A DNA stretch of 64,000 nucleotides, taken from Latescibacteria bacterium UBA6620. GTDB lineage: Bacteria; Latescibacterota; UBA2968. Below, one piece after another: positions 16,367 through 26,019 of this stretch. Position 1 is the first letter of the stretch. The number at the start of each line of letters is the position of its first letter. The notes under the pieces were generated by a model. The model was not told where the DNA came from. It was given only the letters and a program-made list of their open reading frames with translations, and did not search any database. The position numbers and the translations under genes were made by a program. The DNA lies in the NCBI GenBank assembly GCA_002433075.1, contig DJHM01000033.1, forward strand, positions 62,001 through 126,000, read 5' to 3'.

Positions 16367-19075
16367 ATGTCTGACAGCATTGCGGTTACCCCCATCGTCG
16401 ACGACGATCCGGACGAGACCCACGAGTGGCTCGAATCGCTGGAGTATGCAATGGCGAAGGGTGGGCCCAAGCGCGTGCGGTATCTCCTCGACCGGTTGGA
16501 GCAGCACGCTCGATTCCATCAGGTCGACGTGCCCTTCGACGCCAACACTCCGTACGTCAACACAATCCCCGTCGACCAGCAACCCGCGTATCCGGGCGAT
16601 CGTGAAATCGAACGTCGGATCAAGAGCATCGTCCGCTGGAACGCCATGGCCATCGTCGTGCGCGCCAACCGGATAGATCCGACTCTCCACGGTCACGTCT
16701 CCTCCTTCGGCTCGTCCGCCACACTCTTCGAGGTGGCACAGAACCACTTTCTCCGCGGTAAAGAAAACGCGCAGACAGGAGACCAGGTCTACTTCCAGGG
16801 TCATACCGCCCCCGGTATGTACGCCCGCGCCTTCGTCGAAGGCCGTCTCAATGCCGAACATCTGGAGAATTTCCGTCGTGAGCTGAAACGACCGGGCGGG
16901 CTTTCATCCTACCCACATCCGTGGCTCATGCCCGACTTCTGGGAATACCCCACGGTCTCCATGGGCCTTGCGCCCATCATGGGCATCTACCAGGCCCGGT
17001 TCAATCGCTACCTCGAAGATCGCGGCCACCGTGAAACGTCAGACTCTCACGTGTGGGTCTTCATGGGGGACGGCGAAACCGACGAACCCGAATCGCTTGG
17101 CGCCATTACTCTCGCCGCCCGCGAGAGGCTCGACAACCTCATCTTCGTCATCAACTGCAACCTCCAACGTCTCGACGGTCCTGTTCGCGGGAACGGCAAG
17201 GTGATCCAGGAGCTCGAACGCGCTTTCCGCGGGGCCGGCTGGAACGTCATCAAAGTCATCTGGGGTAGTGACTGGGACCCGCTTCTCGCGAAGGACACCG
17301 ACGGCGCCCTCGTCGAGCGCATGAACGAAGCCGTCGACGGACACTTTCAAAAATATTCTGTCGAGTCCGGAGATTACATTCGCAATCACTTCTTCGGAGA
17401 GAAACTCCAACACGTCGTCAGCAACTTTTCGGACGAGCAACTCCAGAAGATGCGTCGCGGCGGGCACGACCCGGAGAAAGTCTACGCGGCCTACAAGGCC
17501 GCCGTTGAGCATACGGGGCAACCCACAGTCATCCTTGCGAAAACCATCAAGGGCTACGGACTGGGCGAAGCCGGGGAAGGCAGAAACACGACCCATCAGC
17601 AACATGAGTTGAACGAAGCCGAGCTTCGCGAATTCAGGACCCGCTTCGACATCCCCATCACGGACGAAGCTCTCAAAGACGTGCCGTTCTACCGCCCGCC
17701 TGAAGACAGCCCGGAATCCGTCTACCTTCGAGGGCGTCGCAACGACCTGGGCGGATTCGTTCCCAGTAGGCAGGTCCTCGCGGAACCGCTCCAGGCCCCA
17801 TCCCTCCGGGAATACACGGAGTTCTTTGAGGACACCGGTGATCGCGATGTCTCGACCACGATGGTCTTCGCCCGTCTGTTCGGTCGTCTCGTTCGCAACG
17901 AAGAGATCGGCAAGCTTCTCGTCCCGATCATTCCTGACGAAGCGCGCACGTTCGGGATGGAGCCTCTCTTTCGTCAGATCGGAATCTACTCGCACGTCGG
18001 CCAGCTCTACGAACCTGTCGACGCGGGCAACATCGCCTACTACCGCGAAGCCAAAGACGGACAGCTCCTCGAGGAAGGCATCAACGAAGCCGGCGCCATG
18101 TCTTCGTTCATCGCGGCAGGCACCGCCTACTCCGCCCACGGCGTCAACACGATCCCATTCTTTACCTACTACTCCATGTTCGGTTTCCAGCGGATCGGAG
18201 ACTTGATCTGGGCCGCCGCCGACTGTCGCTGCAGGGGCTTCCTTCTCGGCGGAACGGCCGGGCGAACCACGTTGAATGGCGAAGGCCTCCAACACCAGGA
18301 TGGTCACAGCCACGTTCTGGCCTCGACGGTCCCGACTTTACGGGCCTACGATCCTGCTTTTGCCTATGAGATCGCCGTCATCATCGAAGACGGCATCAAG
18401 CGGATGTATCAGGATCAGGAAGATTGCTTCTATTACCTGACGCTCGGGAACGAGGCGTATCCCATGCCCGCCATGCCGGAGGGTGTCGAAGAAGGCATTC
18501 TGCGCGGAATCTACAAACTGAGCGAGGGCGGTAAAGGCGCCCACAAGGTCCAGCTGTTCGGGAGCGGCGCCATCCTCAAGGACGTCGTTCGCGCTCAGGC
18601 GTTGCTCGCCGACCGATTCAACATCTCGGCCGACGTCTGGAGCGTCACCAGCTACAAGGAGCTCAGGCAGGACGCCCTCGCCGCCGAGCGCTGGAACATG
18701 CTCCATCCGACCGAATCACCGAGAAAGCCCTACATCACGGAAGTCCTCGAAAACGCCGAAGGCCCAATTATCGCTGCTTCGGACTACATGAAAGTGTTGC
18801 CCGACATGATCCGTCCCTGGGTGCCCGAAGACCTCCTGGCCCTCGGAACCGACGGGTTCGGTCGGAGCGAGACGCGGGAGGCCCTACGCCGTCACTTCGA
18901 GGTCGACGCCGAATCGATCGCCCTCGGTGCGATTCACGCCCTGGCCAAGCAGGGACGTGTCAAGCAGGAAGATGTGAAGAAAGCGATCGACGAACTGGGC
19001 ATCGATCCGGAAAAGGCCGATCCTGCGTCGGCCGGTCCTGTCTTACAGAAGGATTTCTCGCCCGCGGAAGTCTGA
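16367..19075 (+). CDS. aceE: Pyruvate dehydrogenase E1 component, homodimeric type
   Basis: Full-length 902-aa AceE, which decarboxylates pyruvate with thiamine diphosphate and acetylates the lipoyl group of E2. The N-terminal HxxP-type region (RANRIDPTLHGHVSSFGSSA) is present. The thiamine-binding GDG...N motif is GDGETDEPESLGAI followed by VINCNLQRLDGPVRGN. The C-terminal pyrimidine-binding and transketolase-C parts (GINEAGAMSSFIAAGTAY and TDGFGRSETREALRRHFEVD) are intact. First gene of the aceE-aceF-lpd operon behind the promoter at 16278; the homodimeric (not alpha/beta) type is as in proteobacteria. A long frame antisense to it is a composition shadow. Confidence 0.96.
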   Translation: MSDSIAVTPIVDDDPDETHEWLESLEYAMAKGGPKRVRYLLDRLEQHARFHQVDVPFDANTPYVNTIPVDQQPAYPGDREIERRIKSIVRWNAMAIVVRANRIDPTLHGHVSSFGSSATLFEVAQNHFLRGKENAQTGDQVYFQGHTAPGMYARAFVEGRLNAEHLENFRRELKRPGGLSSYPHPWLMPDFWEYPTVSMGLAPIMGIYQARFNRYLEDRGHRETSDSHVWVFMGDGETDEPESLGAITLAARERLDNLIFVINCNLQRLDGPVRGNGKVIQELERAFRGAGWNVIKVIWGSDWDPLLAKDTDGALVERMNEAVDGHFQKYSVESGDYIRNHFFGEKLQHVVSNFSDEQLQKMRRGGHDPEKVYAAYKAAVEHTGQPTVILAKTIKGYGLGEAGEGRNTTHQQHELNEAELREFRTRFDIPITDEALKDVPFYRPPEDSPESVYLRGRRNDLGGFVPSRQVLAEPLQAPSLREYTEFFEDTGDRDVSTTMVFARLFGRLVRNEEIGKLLVPIIPDEARTFGMEPLFRQIGIYSHVGQLYEPVDAGNIAYYREAKDGQLLEEGINEAGAMSSFIAAGTAYSAHGVNTIPFFTYYSMFGFQRIGDLIWAAADCRCRGFLLGGTAGRTTLNGEGLQHQDGHSHVLASTVPTLRAYDPAFAYEIAVIIEDGIKRMYQDQEDCFYYLTLGNEAYPMPAMPEGVEEGILRGIYKLSEGGKGAHKVQLFGSGAILKDVVRAQALLADRFNISADVWSVTSYKELRQDALAAERWNMLHPTESPRKPYITEVLENAEGPIIAASDYMKVLPDMIRPWVPEDLLALGTDGFGRSETREALRRHFEVDAESIALGAIHALAKQGRVKQEDVKKAIDELGIDPEKADPASAGPVLQKDFSPAEV

Positions 19076-19127
19076 CGGGTTCCTGAATCTCGAACACTCG
19101 ACGGGGGCGAAAGCCGCCGGAGGACAC

Positions 19128-20468
19128 ATGGCTCAGCCATTCGCTCTACCCGATCTAGGTGAAGGTATCGAATCCGGTGACGTCGTCACCGTCCTGGTTT
19201 CCGTCGGCGACACGATCGAAGCCGAGCAGGGCGTCATCGAAATCGAAACCGACAAAGCCTTGATCGAGGTACCGTCCGATTTGGCAGGAACCGTTGCCTC
19301 CGTCGAAGTCAGCGAAGGCGACTCGGTCAAACCCGGTGACGTCCTCGTCACTGTAGAAACCGGGAACGGAGCCCAGACCCAGACGGAAGAAGTGGTCGCC
19401 GAGGTCGCTCAAGTGTCCGATCCAGAGCCTGAACCCTCCCCACCTGCCGTGGAAAATCCTCAGGCGGAGCCCGCACAGACGGAACCATCGACCTCCCCGC
19501 CACCCACTGCCGCACCACCCACACCGGCTCCCGCACCGGCAACTCCGTCGACCTCCCGCAGTGACGGCCCAATTCCGGCTGCTCCCGCCACCCGGCGCTT
19601 CGCACGAGAGCTCGGGGTCGATCTTGCTCAGGTGACGCCGTCGGGCGAAGGCGGACGAATCACGAAAGAGGACGTCCAGGAACACGTCAAAGGATCGATC
19701 ACAGGGGGCGGAGGGCCGCGCTTCGTTACTGCCGCGGCGGCCCCACTCCCCGATTTCTCCAGGTGGGGAGAGATCGAACGCGAGCCGCTTCCGAAAATTC
19801 GGCAGGTCATCGCCGCCAACCTGTCGCAGGCGTGGGCGGAGATTCCGCACGTTACCCAGTTCGGGTCGGCCGACATCTCCAACCTCGAGTCCCTGCGTCA
19901 GCGAAACAAGACCGCGGCCGAAGCTCGAGGCGTCAATCTAACTCCCACGGTCCTCGTCCTGAAGGCCGTCGTATCCGCGCTCAAGGCGTTCCCCCAGTTC
20001 AACGCCAGCCTCGATGTAGCCGCACAGGAGCTCGTCTACAAGCGCTACTACCACCTCGGGATCGCTGTCGACACCGAACGCGGCCTGATGGTGCCGAACA
20101 TCCGGGACGCCGAGCGGAAAGACATCTACGAACTCGCCGCCGAACTCGCGGACCTCGGAGAACGCGCTCGCACGAACAAGATCTCTCCCGACGAGCTGCA
20201 GGGTGGCACATTCTCGATCACGAACCTGGGCAGTCTGCACGGCGGTCCCTTTACCCCGATCGTCAACCCTCCCCAGGTTGCCATCCTGGGCGTCGGGCAC
20301 GGAAAGGAAGAGGCGGTCGTTTGTGAAGGCCGCATCGAACCTCGCCTGATGATGCCCGTGTGTGTGTCCTACGATCATCGGGTCGTCGACGGCGCGGATG
20401 GAGTCCGCTTCCTCAACGCCATCATCGCCAGCCTCGAGGCACCCGAACAAATGCTCCTGGGCGGCTGA
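19128..20468 (+). CDS. aceF: Dihydrolipoyllysine acetyltransferase (E2)
   Basis: A 446-aa E2 of pyruvate dehydrogenase. One N-terminal lipoyl domain carries the modified lysine in ETDKALIEVPSD. A Pro/Ala/Glu-rich linker (about residues 90-145) leads to a peripheral-subunit-binding domain (ATRRFARELGVDLAQVTPSG). The catalytic core ends with the CoA-acetyltransferase motif YDHRVVDGADG. One lipoyl domain is fewer than the three of E. coli. The ribosome-binding site CGGAGGAC precedes ATG 19128; the gap to aceE is 52 bp and to lpd two bases. Confidence 0.95.
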   Translation: MAQPFALPDLGEGIESGDVVTVLVSVGDTIEAEQGVIEIETDKALIEVPSDLAGTVASVEVSEGDSVKPGDVLVTVETGNGAQTQTEEVVAEVAQVSDPEPEPSPPAVENPQAEPAQTEPSTSPPPTAAPPTPAPAPATPSTSRSDGPIPAAPATRRFARELGVDLAQVTPSGEGGRITKEDVQEHVKGSITGGGGPRFVTAAAAPLPDFSRWGEIEREPLPKIRQVIAANLSQAWAEIPHVTQFGSADISNLESLRQRNKTAAEARGVNLTPTVLVLKAVVSALKAFPQFNASLDVAAQELVYKRYYHLGIAVDTERGLMVPNIRDAERKDIYELAAELADLGERARTNKISPDELQGGTFSITNLGSLHGGPFTPIVNPPQVAILGVGHGKEEAVVCEGRIEPRLMMPVCVSYDHRVVDGADGVRFLNAIIASLEAPEQMLLGG

Positions 20469-20470
20469 CC

Positions 20471-21886
20471 ATGCCTACCCACAAGACCGACATTCTCGTC
20501 ATGGGTGGTGGACCAGGGGGGTACGCCGCGGCCTTTCGCGCTGCCGACCTGGGGTTCGATGTCACCATCGTCGACAACGACGAGCGTCTTGGGGGGACCT
20601 GCCTGCTGCGAGGCTGCATCCCGTCCAAGGCGCTGCTCCACGTGGCTGCCGTCCTGAGCGAAACCCGGGAGGCGGAGAAGCTCGGTATCACCTTCGGAAA
20701 ACCGAGAATCGATCTCGACCGCGTTCGAGGGTTCGCGACCGGCGTCATCGACAAGCTCACTTCGGGGCTGAGCGGTCTCGCGCGGCAACGCAAGGTCACC
20801 CACATCCGTGGCCGTGCAGAGTTCGGAAGCTCACAACGGGTTAAGATCCAGGGCAGCACGGAATTCGACGGAGTCGCGTTTACCTACGCGATCGTCGCGA
20901 CCGGATCGCGCCCGTCCCATCTTCCCATGTTCGACCTAGGGTCGAACCGGATCATGGACAGCACCGCCGCCCTCGAACTGGAGGAGATTCCGGAAAACCT
21001 GCTCGTCGTGGGCGGCGGATACATCGGTCTGGAGCTGGGGACCGTCTACGCTGAGCTCGGCAGCACGGTCTCCGTCGTCGAGATGACAGACGGTCTGCTC
21101 CCGGGGGCAGACCGCGACCTCGTAGCGCCCCTGCAAAAACGGCTCGGCACCCTGTTCGATCGTCTCATGCTCAAGACCGCCGTTCGCAAGGTCGTCCTGA
21201 AAGACGACCAGGTCGCCGTCACCTTGGACGCAGGAGGCCGAGACGGCGTCAGCGAACAGATCTACGACCGTCTCCTCGTCTCGATCGGCCGCACCCCGAA
21301 CAGTGACACTATCGGCCTTCGAAACACGAATGTAGAACGGGACGAGCGCGGGTTCATCGTCATCGACGAGCAGCAGCGGACCACAGACGATCGGATCTTT
21401 GCCATCGGGGATGTCGCCGGGGGAGGTCTCGCACACCGCGCCGCCCACGAGGGCAGGGTTGCGGCCGAGGTCCTGGCCGGTCATTCTTCCGCCTTCGAAA
21501 AGGTCGTCCCTGCCGTCGTCTTCACGGACCCTGAGATTGCGTGGGTCGGCCTGACCGAAACGGAGGCCACCGCGGCCAGGCGCTCTGTTGAGGTCGCCAA
21601 GTTCCCCTGGGCCGCGTCCGGCCGGGCCGCTTCCCTCGGCCGCAGCGACGGTCTCACCAAACTGATTCTCGAACCCGGAACTGAACGCGTTCTCGGAGTC
21701 GGCATCGTCGGCCCGGGAGCCGGTGATCTCATCGCCGAAGGCACCCTTGCGATCGAAATGGCCGCGGTCGCGACCGACGTCGCCGAAACGGTCCATCCAC
21801 ATCCCACCCTCTCCGAATCCGTCGGCCTCGCGGCAGAAGTCTTCAAGGGCACCGTTACGGATCTCTACGTTCCGAAGCGGAAATAG
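20471..21886 (+). CDS. lpd: Dihydrolipoyl dehydrogenase (E3)
   Basis: A 471-aa flavoprotein that reoxidises dihydrolipoamide with NAD+. FAD-binding GGGPGGYAAAFRAADLG and the redox disulfide GGTCLLRGCIPSKALL are in place, as are the NAD-binding VVGGGYIGLELG, the FAD-contacting IFAIGDVAG and the C-terminal HPHPTLSES with the catalytic His-Glu dyad. ATG 20471 lies two bases after the aceF stop and is preferred to a longer upstream frame overlapping aceF. This gene completes the pyruvate dehydrogenase complex. Confidence 0.95.
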   Translation: MPTHKTDILVMGGGPGGYAAAFRAADLGFDVTIVDNDERLGGTCLLRGCIPSKALLHVAAVLSETREAEKLGITFGKPRIDLDRVRGFATGVIDKLTSGLSGLARQRKVTHIRGRAEFGSSQRVKIQGSTEFDGVAFTYAIVATGSRPSHLPMFDLGSNRIMDSTAALELEEIPENLLVVGGGYIGLELGTVYAELGSTVSVVEMTDGLLPGADRDLVAPLQKRLGTLFDRLMLKTAVRKVVLKDDQVAVTLDAGGRDGVSEQIYDRLLVSIGRTPNSDTIGLRNTNVERDERGFIVIDEQQRTTDDRIFAIGDVAGGGLAHRAAHEGRVAAEVLAGHSSAFEKVVPAVVFTDPEIAWVGLTETEATAARRSVEVAKFPWAASGRAASLGRSDGLTKLILEPGTERVLGVGIVGPGAGDLIAEGTLAIEMAAVATDVAETVHPHPTLSESVGLAAEVFKGTVTDLYVPKRK

Positions 21887-21894
21887 GCGCTCCC

Positions 21895-21923
21895 TTTCGC
21901 GACCGGAGGCCGCTCCTACCCAT
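21895..21923 (+). repeat. Dispersed short repeat, copy 3
   Basis: TTTCGCGACCGGAGGCCGCT then CCTACCCAT. Hairpin GCGACC/GGCCGC (one mismatch) plus the tail TCCTACCC. It begins 8 bases after the lpd stop, a position where it could also shape the 3' end of the pdh transcript. Confidence 0.6.
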
Positions 21924-22125
21924 CGGACTCCAGGACCGCCGCCGCAGGCTCCGCCCACTGCCCACCGTCCACCGTCTACGCACTCCCTCTACTTCGCATC
22001 GACTCCCCCTCGATCGAGCCAGCCTGCCGGACTACTATCCTGGCTCCCCATCACGGATTCTATTGCCCTCCCACACCCGCCCGTCCTAAGGTTGGGCGTA
22101 CGTCAGACCACGGGAGGCCAGGGAC

Positions 22126-24132
22126 GTGCGAGCGATCGTGGGTAAAGACATCTGCCGGGATCTGGATCAGGCCATGGTACGTGAGTGGCTTGACACCAAC
22201 GGCTGTGGGGGGTTCGCGTCTTCAGACCGTGGGGGGTCTGAACACCCGTCGTTATCACGGTCTGCTCGTCGCAGCCCTCGACTCTCCGGCCGGCCGGGTG
22301 GCCTGTCTAGCTTCCATCCAGGAAACGGCGACGGTCGGGCCCCAGTCCCTCGAACTCGGCTGCAACGTCTACAACGACACCATCCATCCCCGCGGGTATC
22401 GCTACCTCGAACACGTTCAGCTCGAACCCTATCCCATCTTCACCTACCGGATCGACGGTGTTTCTCTCGAGAAGCACGTCTCCACGCTCTTCGGTCCCAA
22501 CGCAGTCGCTGTCGCATATCGATCCTCGAGCGCGATCGACCTGGCGCTGCGACCCCTCGTGGCCATGCGAGATTTTCACCACGTGTCCCGAACCAACGGG
22601 TTAATCGACGGTACGCCCACGGCGAAAAACTGCAGAACGACATTCAACCCCTACAGCATCCTCCCCGAAATTCACTTCGACCTCTTGAGCGGCACCTTCG
22701 ACCCTACCGCCTACTGGTATTACAATTTCTCCTATCCCTTCGAAGCTTACCGTGGACTCGACCCCATCGAGGATCTCTACTCGCCCGGAGAGTGGCGCTG
22801 CCACGTCACTCCCGATACGCCCGTCGAGTTCGTCACCAGTGTCGGTGAGGCTGTCCCCCCGAACGAAGTCTTCTCCCTCGCCAATGTAGAGAAACGCCGA
22901 CGTATAGAGTCGCATCAGAGTCTGACCGAACAGATCGAAGACGACTTCGAGCAGGCGCTCACACGGGCGTCCAGGTCCTTCGTCGTGCGCCGAAAACAGT
23001 GGGCTCTCCACCATCCTAGCGGGCTACCCCTGGTTTGGGGACTGGGGCCGGGACACCACGATCGCCCTTCCCGGTCTGACCCTCGTCACCCGACGATTCC
23101 CTGAAGCGAAGGAAATCCTGACCACCTTCGCGGGAGCCTGCAGCCAGGGCATGATCCCGAATCGGTTCCCCGACCACGGAGAGATCCCAGACTACAACAG
23201 CGTCGATGCATCGCTCTGGTTCGTTCACGCCGTAGACCGATATCTCGCCTACACTGGGGACGAGAAGGGCGCGGGATCGGACATCTGGAACATCATCAGG
23301 GAAATTATCGAAGCCTCCAGCGAGGGAACCCGTTACGGCATCCAGGCGGATGACGATGGACTGCTCACCGCGGGCGAGCCAGGCGTCCAGCTGACGTGGA
23401 TGGACGCGAAGGTCGGAGATTGGGTCGTTACCCCTCGATCGGTTAAGCCGGTCGAGGTCAATGCCCTTTGGGTTCACGCGTTGTCCCTCGCATCGACTCT
23501 CGCTGAAGTCTTCGACGATCGCGCCTTCGCCGAAACGTGCGCGGGTAGAAAAAAGAAAGCGGCCGCCTCCTTCGAGACGACCTTCTGGAATCCCGAAACC
23601 GCCTGTCTCTACGATCTCGTAGACGGCGACCATCGAGATGAATCGATTCGCCCCAACCAGATCCTGGCCCTGAGTCTACCCGGTCGCCCGCTAAGCCGTG
23701 GACAGGAACTGTCCGTCCTCCAGGTCGTGGAGGAGAAGTTGCTCACGCCTGTTGGCTTGCGGAGTCTGGCGCCCGAAGATCCATCTTATCAGGGTCACTA
23801 CGGTGGGGATCCGCACGCACGCGACGGCGCCTATCATCAGGGCACGGTCTGGACTTGGCTTCTCGGTCCCTTCGTCACGGCGTGGGTTCGGGCTGCACGG
23901 CGGGCCATCAAAGGCGGGAAACCGTGCGCGGTCCTTCCTCAGCGCGACAAAACGCCACAAGCATGAAGTCGGTCTGGGAAGTGTGTCCGGGATCTTCGAT
24001 GGCGACCCTCCGCACACCCCGCGCGGCTGCTTCGCGCAGGCCTGGAGCGTGGCGGAAGTCCTCCGTGCCTACGTCGAGGACGTCGTCGGCCGCAGGCCCA
24101 CCGACTACCCCGTCACGAAAGAACGCGCGTAA
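22126..24132 (+). pseudogene. Amylo-alpha-1,6-glucosidase (glycogen debranching) gene with three frameshifts
   Basis: Encodes a bacterial/archaeal-type debranching enzyme (DUF4450-like N-domain plus GH133-type catalytic domain), about 665 aa if repaired. GTG 22126 has GGAGGCC upstream and opens with VREWLDTNGCGGFAS. Shift 1 near 22222-22225 leads to TVGGLNTRRYHGLLVAAL. Shift 2 near 22990 leads to NSGLSTILAGYPWFGDWGRD, the catalytic region, and NSVDASLWFVHAVDRYLAY. Shift 3 near 23890 leads to AGNRARSFL and IFDGDPPHTPRGCFAQAWS, the conserved end. Each shift is one extra base, so reading can be restored by three deletions. Its 3' end overlaps convergent aroB by 28 bp. Pseudogene versus indel errors is open. 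Confidence 0.82.
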
Positions 24133-25202
24133 GCCATCCCCGCCTCGATCTCCTCGGAGGTCACGTCATCGTGACTGACGGCTTTTTCGATCCCATGGAG
24201 CAGGACAAACCGAATCACACCGTCTCGCGTTTTCTTGTCCGAACGCATCAGATCGAACAGTTTCTCTGACGTCGCTCCGGCCCACCGCGCGATGCCCAGC
24301 CGACGGAACAACGCCTCCTGCCGCTCGCACGTCGTCCGGTCGAGAACGCCCTTGTCCACCGCAATCTTCCCGTTTGCCACCATTCCCGCGGCCACCGCCT
24401 GTCCGTGCTTGAGCTTGAACCCCGACGCTGCCTCGATCGCGTGTCCAATCGTGTGCCCGTAGTTCAGGATTTCGCGCAGCCCTCGCTCGGTTTCGTCGGC
24501 CTCCACGACGCTGGCCTTGATCGCACAATTGCGGGCGATCAGCCAGTCCAGCCGCTCCGCCCCGATCGTGCGATCCACCAAGGTGTCGACGTGCTGATCC
24601 AGAAAATCCACGAGCTCCGAATCCCGAATCAACGCGTGTTTGACAACCTCTGCCATTCCCGCCAGGAATTCGTCGTCCGGAAGCGTCTTCAAGGTTTCCG
24701 TATCGATCCACACCAGACCTGGCTGATGGAAGGCGCCAATCATGTTTTTTCCGAGTGCGTGGTCGACAGCCGTCTTCCCCCCCACGCTCGCGTCCACCTG
24801 CGCCTCCACGGTCGTCGGCACCTGAACGAACGGGATCCCGCGCATGTAGGTCGCCGCGACGAATCCGCCTACATCGCCCACCACACCGCCGCCGAGGGTC
24901 ACGACCGCCGACCCACGATCCAGCCCCCCTTCGATCAGGTCTCCGTGCAGACGACCGGCCGTCTCAAGGGTCTTATGCTCCTCGCCGTCGGCCATCGTCG
25001 CGACAGAAACCGAAAAGCCGGCCGCGCCCAGACTGCGCTCGACCGGCTCGAGGTAAAGATCGGCGACCGTCGGGTTGGTGATGATCGCCAGTCGCTGCCC
25101 TAGCCCGAGGTCCTTGCAGGCCTGACCCACGTCCTCCAGACATCCGTGGCCAACGTGGATCGAGTAGCTCCGATCTCCCAGACCGACTCGCATCTCTTTC
25201 AC
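24105..25202 (-). CDS. aroB: 3-dehydroquinate synthase
   Basis: A 365-aa AroB, which converts DAHP to 3-dehydroquinate with NAD and a divalent metal. The NAD-binding VTLGGGVVGDVGGFVAATY, the substrate loop VPTTVEAQVDASVGGKTAVD, GKNMIGAFHQP and the metal ligands in LNYGHTIGHAIE are all present. Its GTG start overlaps the aroK stop as GTGA. It is the last gene of the aromatic cluster on this strand, and its 3' end overlaps the debranching-enzyme gene from the opposite strand. Confidence 0.95.
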   Translation of the reverse strand: MKEMRVGLGDRSYSIHVGHGCLEDVGQACKDLGLGQRLAIITNPTVADLYLEPVERSLGAAGFSVSVATMADGEEHKTLETAGRLHGDLIEGGLDRGSAVVTLGGGVVGDVGGFVAATYMRGIPFVQVPTTVEAQVDASVGGKTAVDHALGKNMIGAFHQPGLVWIDTETLKTLPDDEFLAGMAEVVKHALIRDSELVDFLDQHVDTLVDRTIGAERLDWLIARNCAIKASVVEADETERGLREILNYGHTIGHAIEAASGFKLKHGQAVAAGMVANGKIAVDKGVLDRTTCERQEALFRRLGIARWAGATSEKLFDLMRSDKKTRDGVIRFVLLHGIEKAVSHDDVTSEEIEAGMAYARSFVTG

Positions 25203-25921
25203 GGAGCCCCTCCGAAGTCACGCAGGAGAGAGATCACCTCGACGGCCGTCTCCTCGGGCGTCTTGACATCGTCGGAGGTCACAAAGAGATCGCCTCTTGC
25301 GTAGGAGGGTTCGCGCTCTTCGAGCATTTCGGCGATTCGTGCCCTGCGGCCTTCGTCATCCAGCCCCGCCAGAAGCGGGCGCTCCGCAGCCTTTCGTGTC
25401 ACCCGATCGAAAATCGTGTCGACCGTAGCCCGGATGCACACGCACAGACCCGTCGTCCCGATGACGTCCCAGTTTCGGTCCTGGGTGACGGCCCCGCCTC
25501 CCAGCGCAACGATCGCATCTTCCATTTCGCCAGCGCGCTGAACGCACGCGTGTTCGAGGTCCCTGAAGACCGATTCGCCGTCCGCTTCGAAAATCTCGGG
25601 GATCGATTTTCCGGCTGTCTCGACGATCAGATCATCAGTGTCGACATAGGCGCGGTCCGTCACGTGGGCGACCAGAGGCCCCACCTTGCTCTTCCCCGAC
25701 GCCATAAAACCTGCGAGGAACACCGTCTTGCCCGGGACCACCTGCCACGGGCCTTCGGCGAGACGCATCGTGCGCTTCTTCCGATAGCAGGCCTCGCAGT
25801 TCCACATGGGCGGCTTGAGCATCGCATCGTAGCCTGAATCGAGAACATCCCTGTGAAGATGCTCCGTCTCGACCCCGCACGTATCGCAATGCAGCACCCG
25901 CTTTTCGCCCGTCTCGCTCAT
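25199..25921 (-). CDS. aroK: Shikimate kinase with an N-terminal zinc-ribbon-like extension
   Basis: A 240-aa protein, longer than the usual 170-180. Residues 1-50 form a four-cysteine module (C12-x2-C15 and C42-x2-C45 in HCDTCG and NCEACYRKK), which looks like a zinc ribbon. From about residue 65 the shikimate kinase fold follows: Walker A GFMASGKSKVG, the shikimate-binding VDTDDLIVE, FRDLEHACV and ALGGGAVTQ, and the lid region RPLLAGL. It phosphorylates shikimate at O3. The module could bind RNA, protein or a metal for redox control; nothing in the sequence decides. It overlaps aroB by four bases. Confidence 0.9.
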   Translation of the reverse strand: MSETGEKRVLHCDTCGVETEHLHRDVLDSGYDAMLKPPMWNCEACYRKKRTMRLAEGPWQVVPGKTVFLAGFMASGKSKVGPLVAHVTDRAYVDTDDLIVETAGKSIPEIFEADGESVFRDLEHACVQRAGEMEDAIVALGGGAVTQDRNWDVIGTTGLCVCIRATVDTIFDRVTRKAAERPLLAGLDDEGRRARIAEMLEEREPSYARGDLFVTSDDVKTPEETAVEVISLLRDFGGAP

Positions 25922-25944
25922 TCGTTCCTCACAAATGGCTCAGC

Positions 25945-25974
25945 TTTCGCGGTCGGGTGACCGCTCCTACCCGG
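25945..25974 (+). repeat. Dispersed short repeat, copy 4
   Basis: TTTCGCGGTCGGGTGACCGC then TCCTACCCGG. This copy has a perfect hairpin, GCGGTC-GGGT-GACCGC, followed by TCCTACCCG. It lies in the 98-bp gap between argS and aroK, in the same + orientation as the other copies although the flanking genes are on the - strand. Confidence 0.65.
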
Positions 25975-26019
25975 TACATCTCTGCGAACTGATTCCGCCT
26001 GCCCGACAGTCTCGCTCCA

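Noticed and set aside
17039..18313. 424-codon frame antisense to aceE
   Set aside because: It lies wholly inside aceE and its composition (Val/Asp/Glu-rich without domains) is that of a GC-rich antisense shadow.
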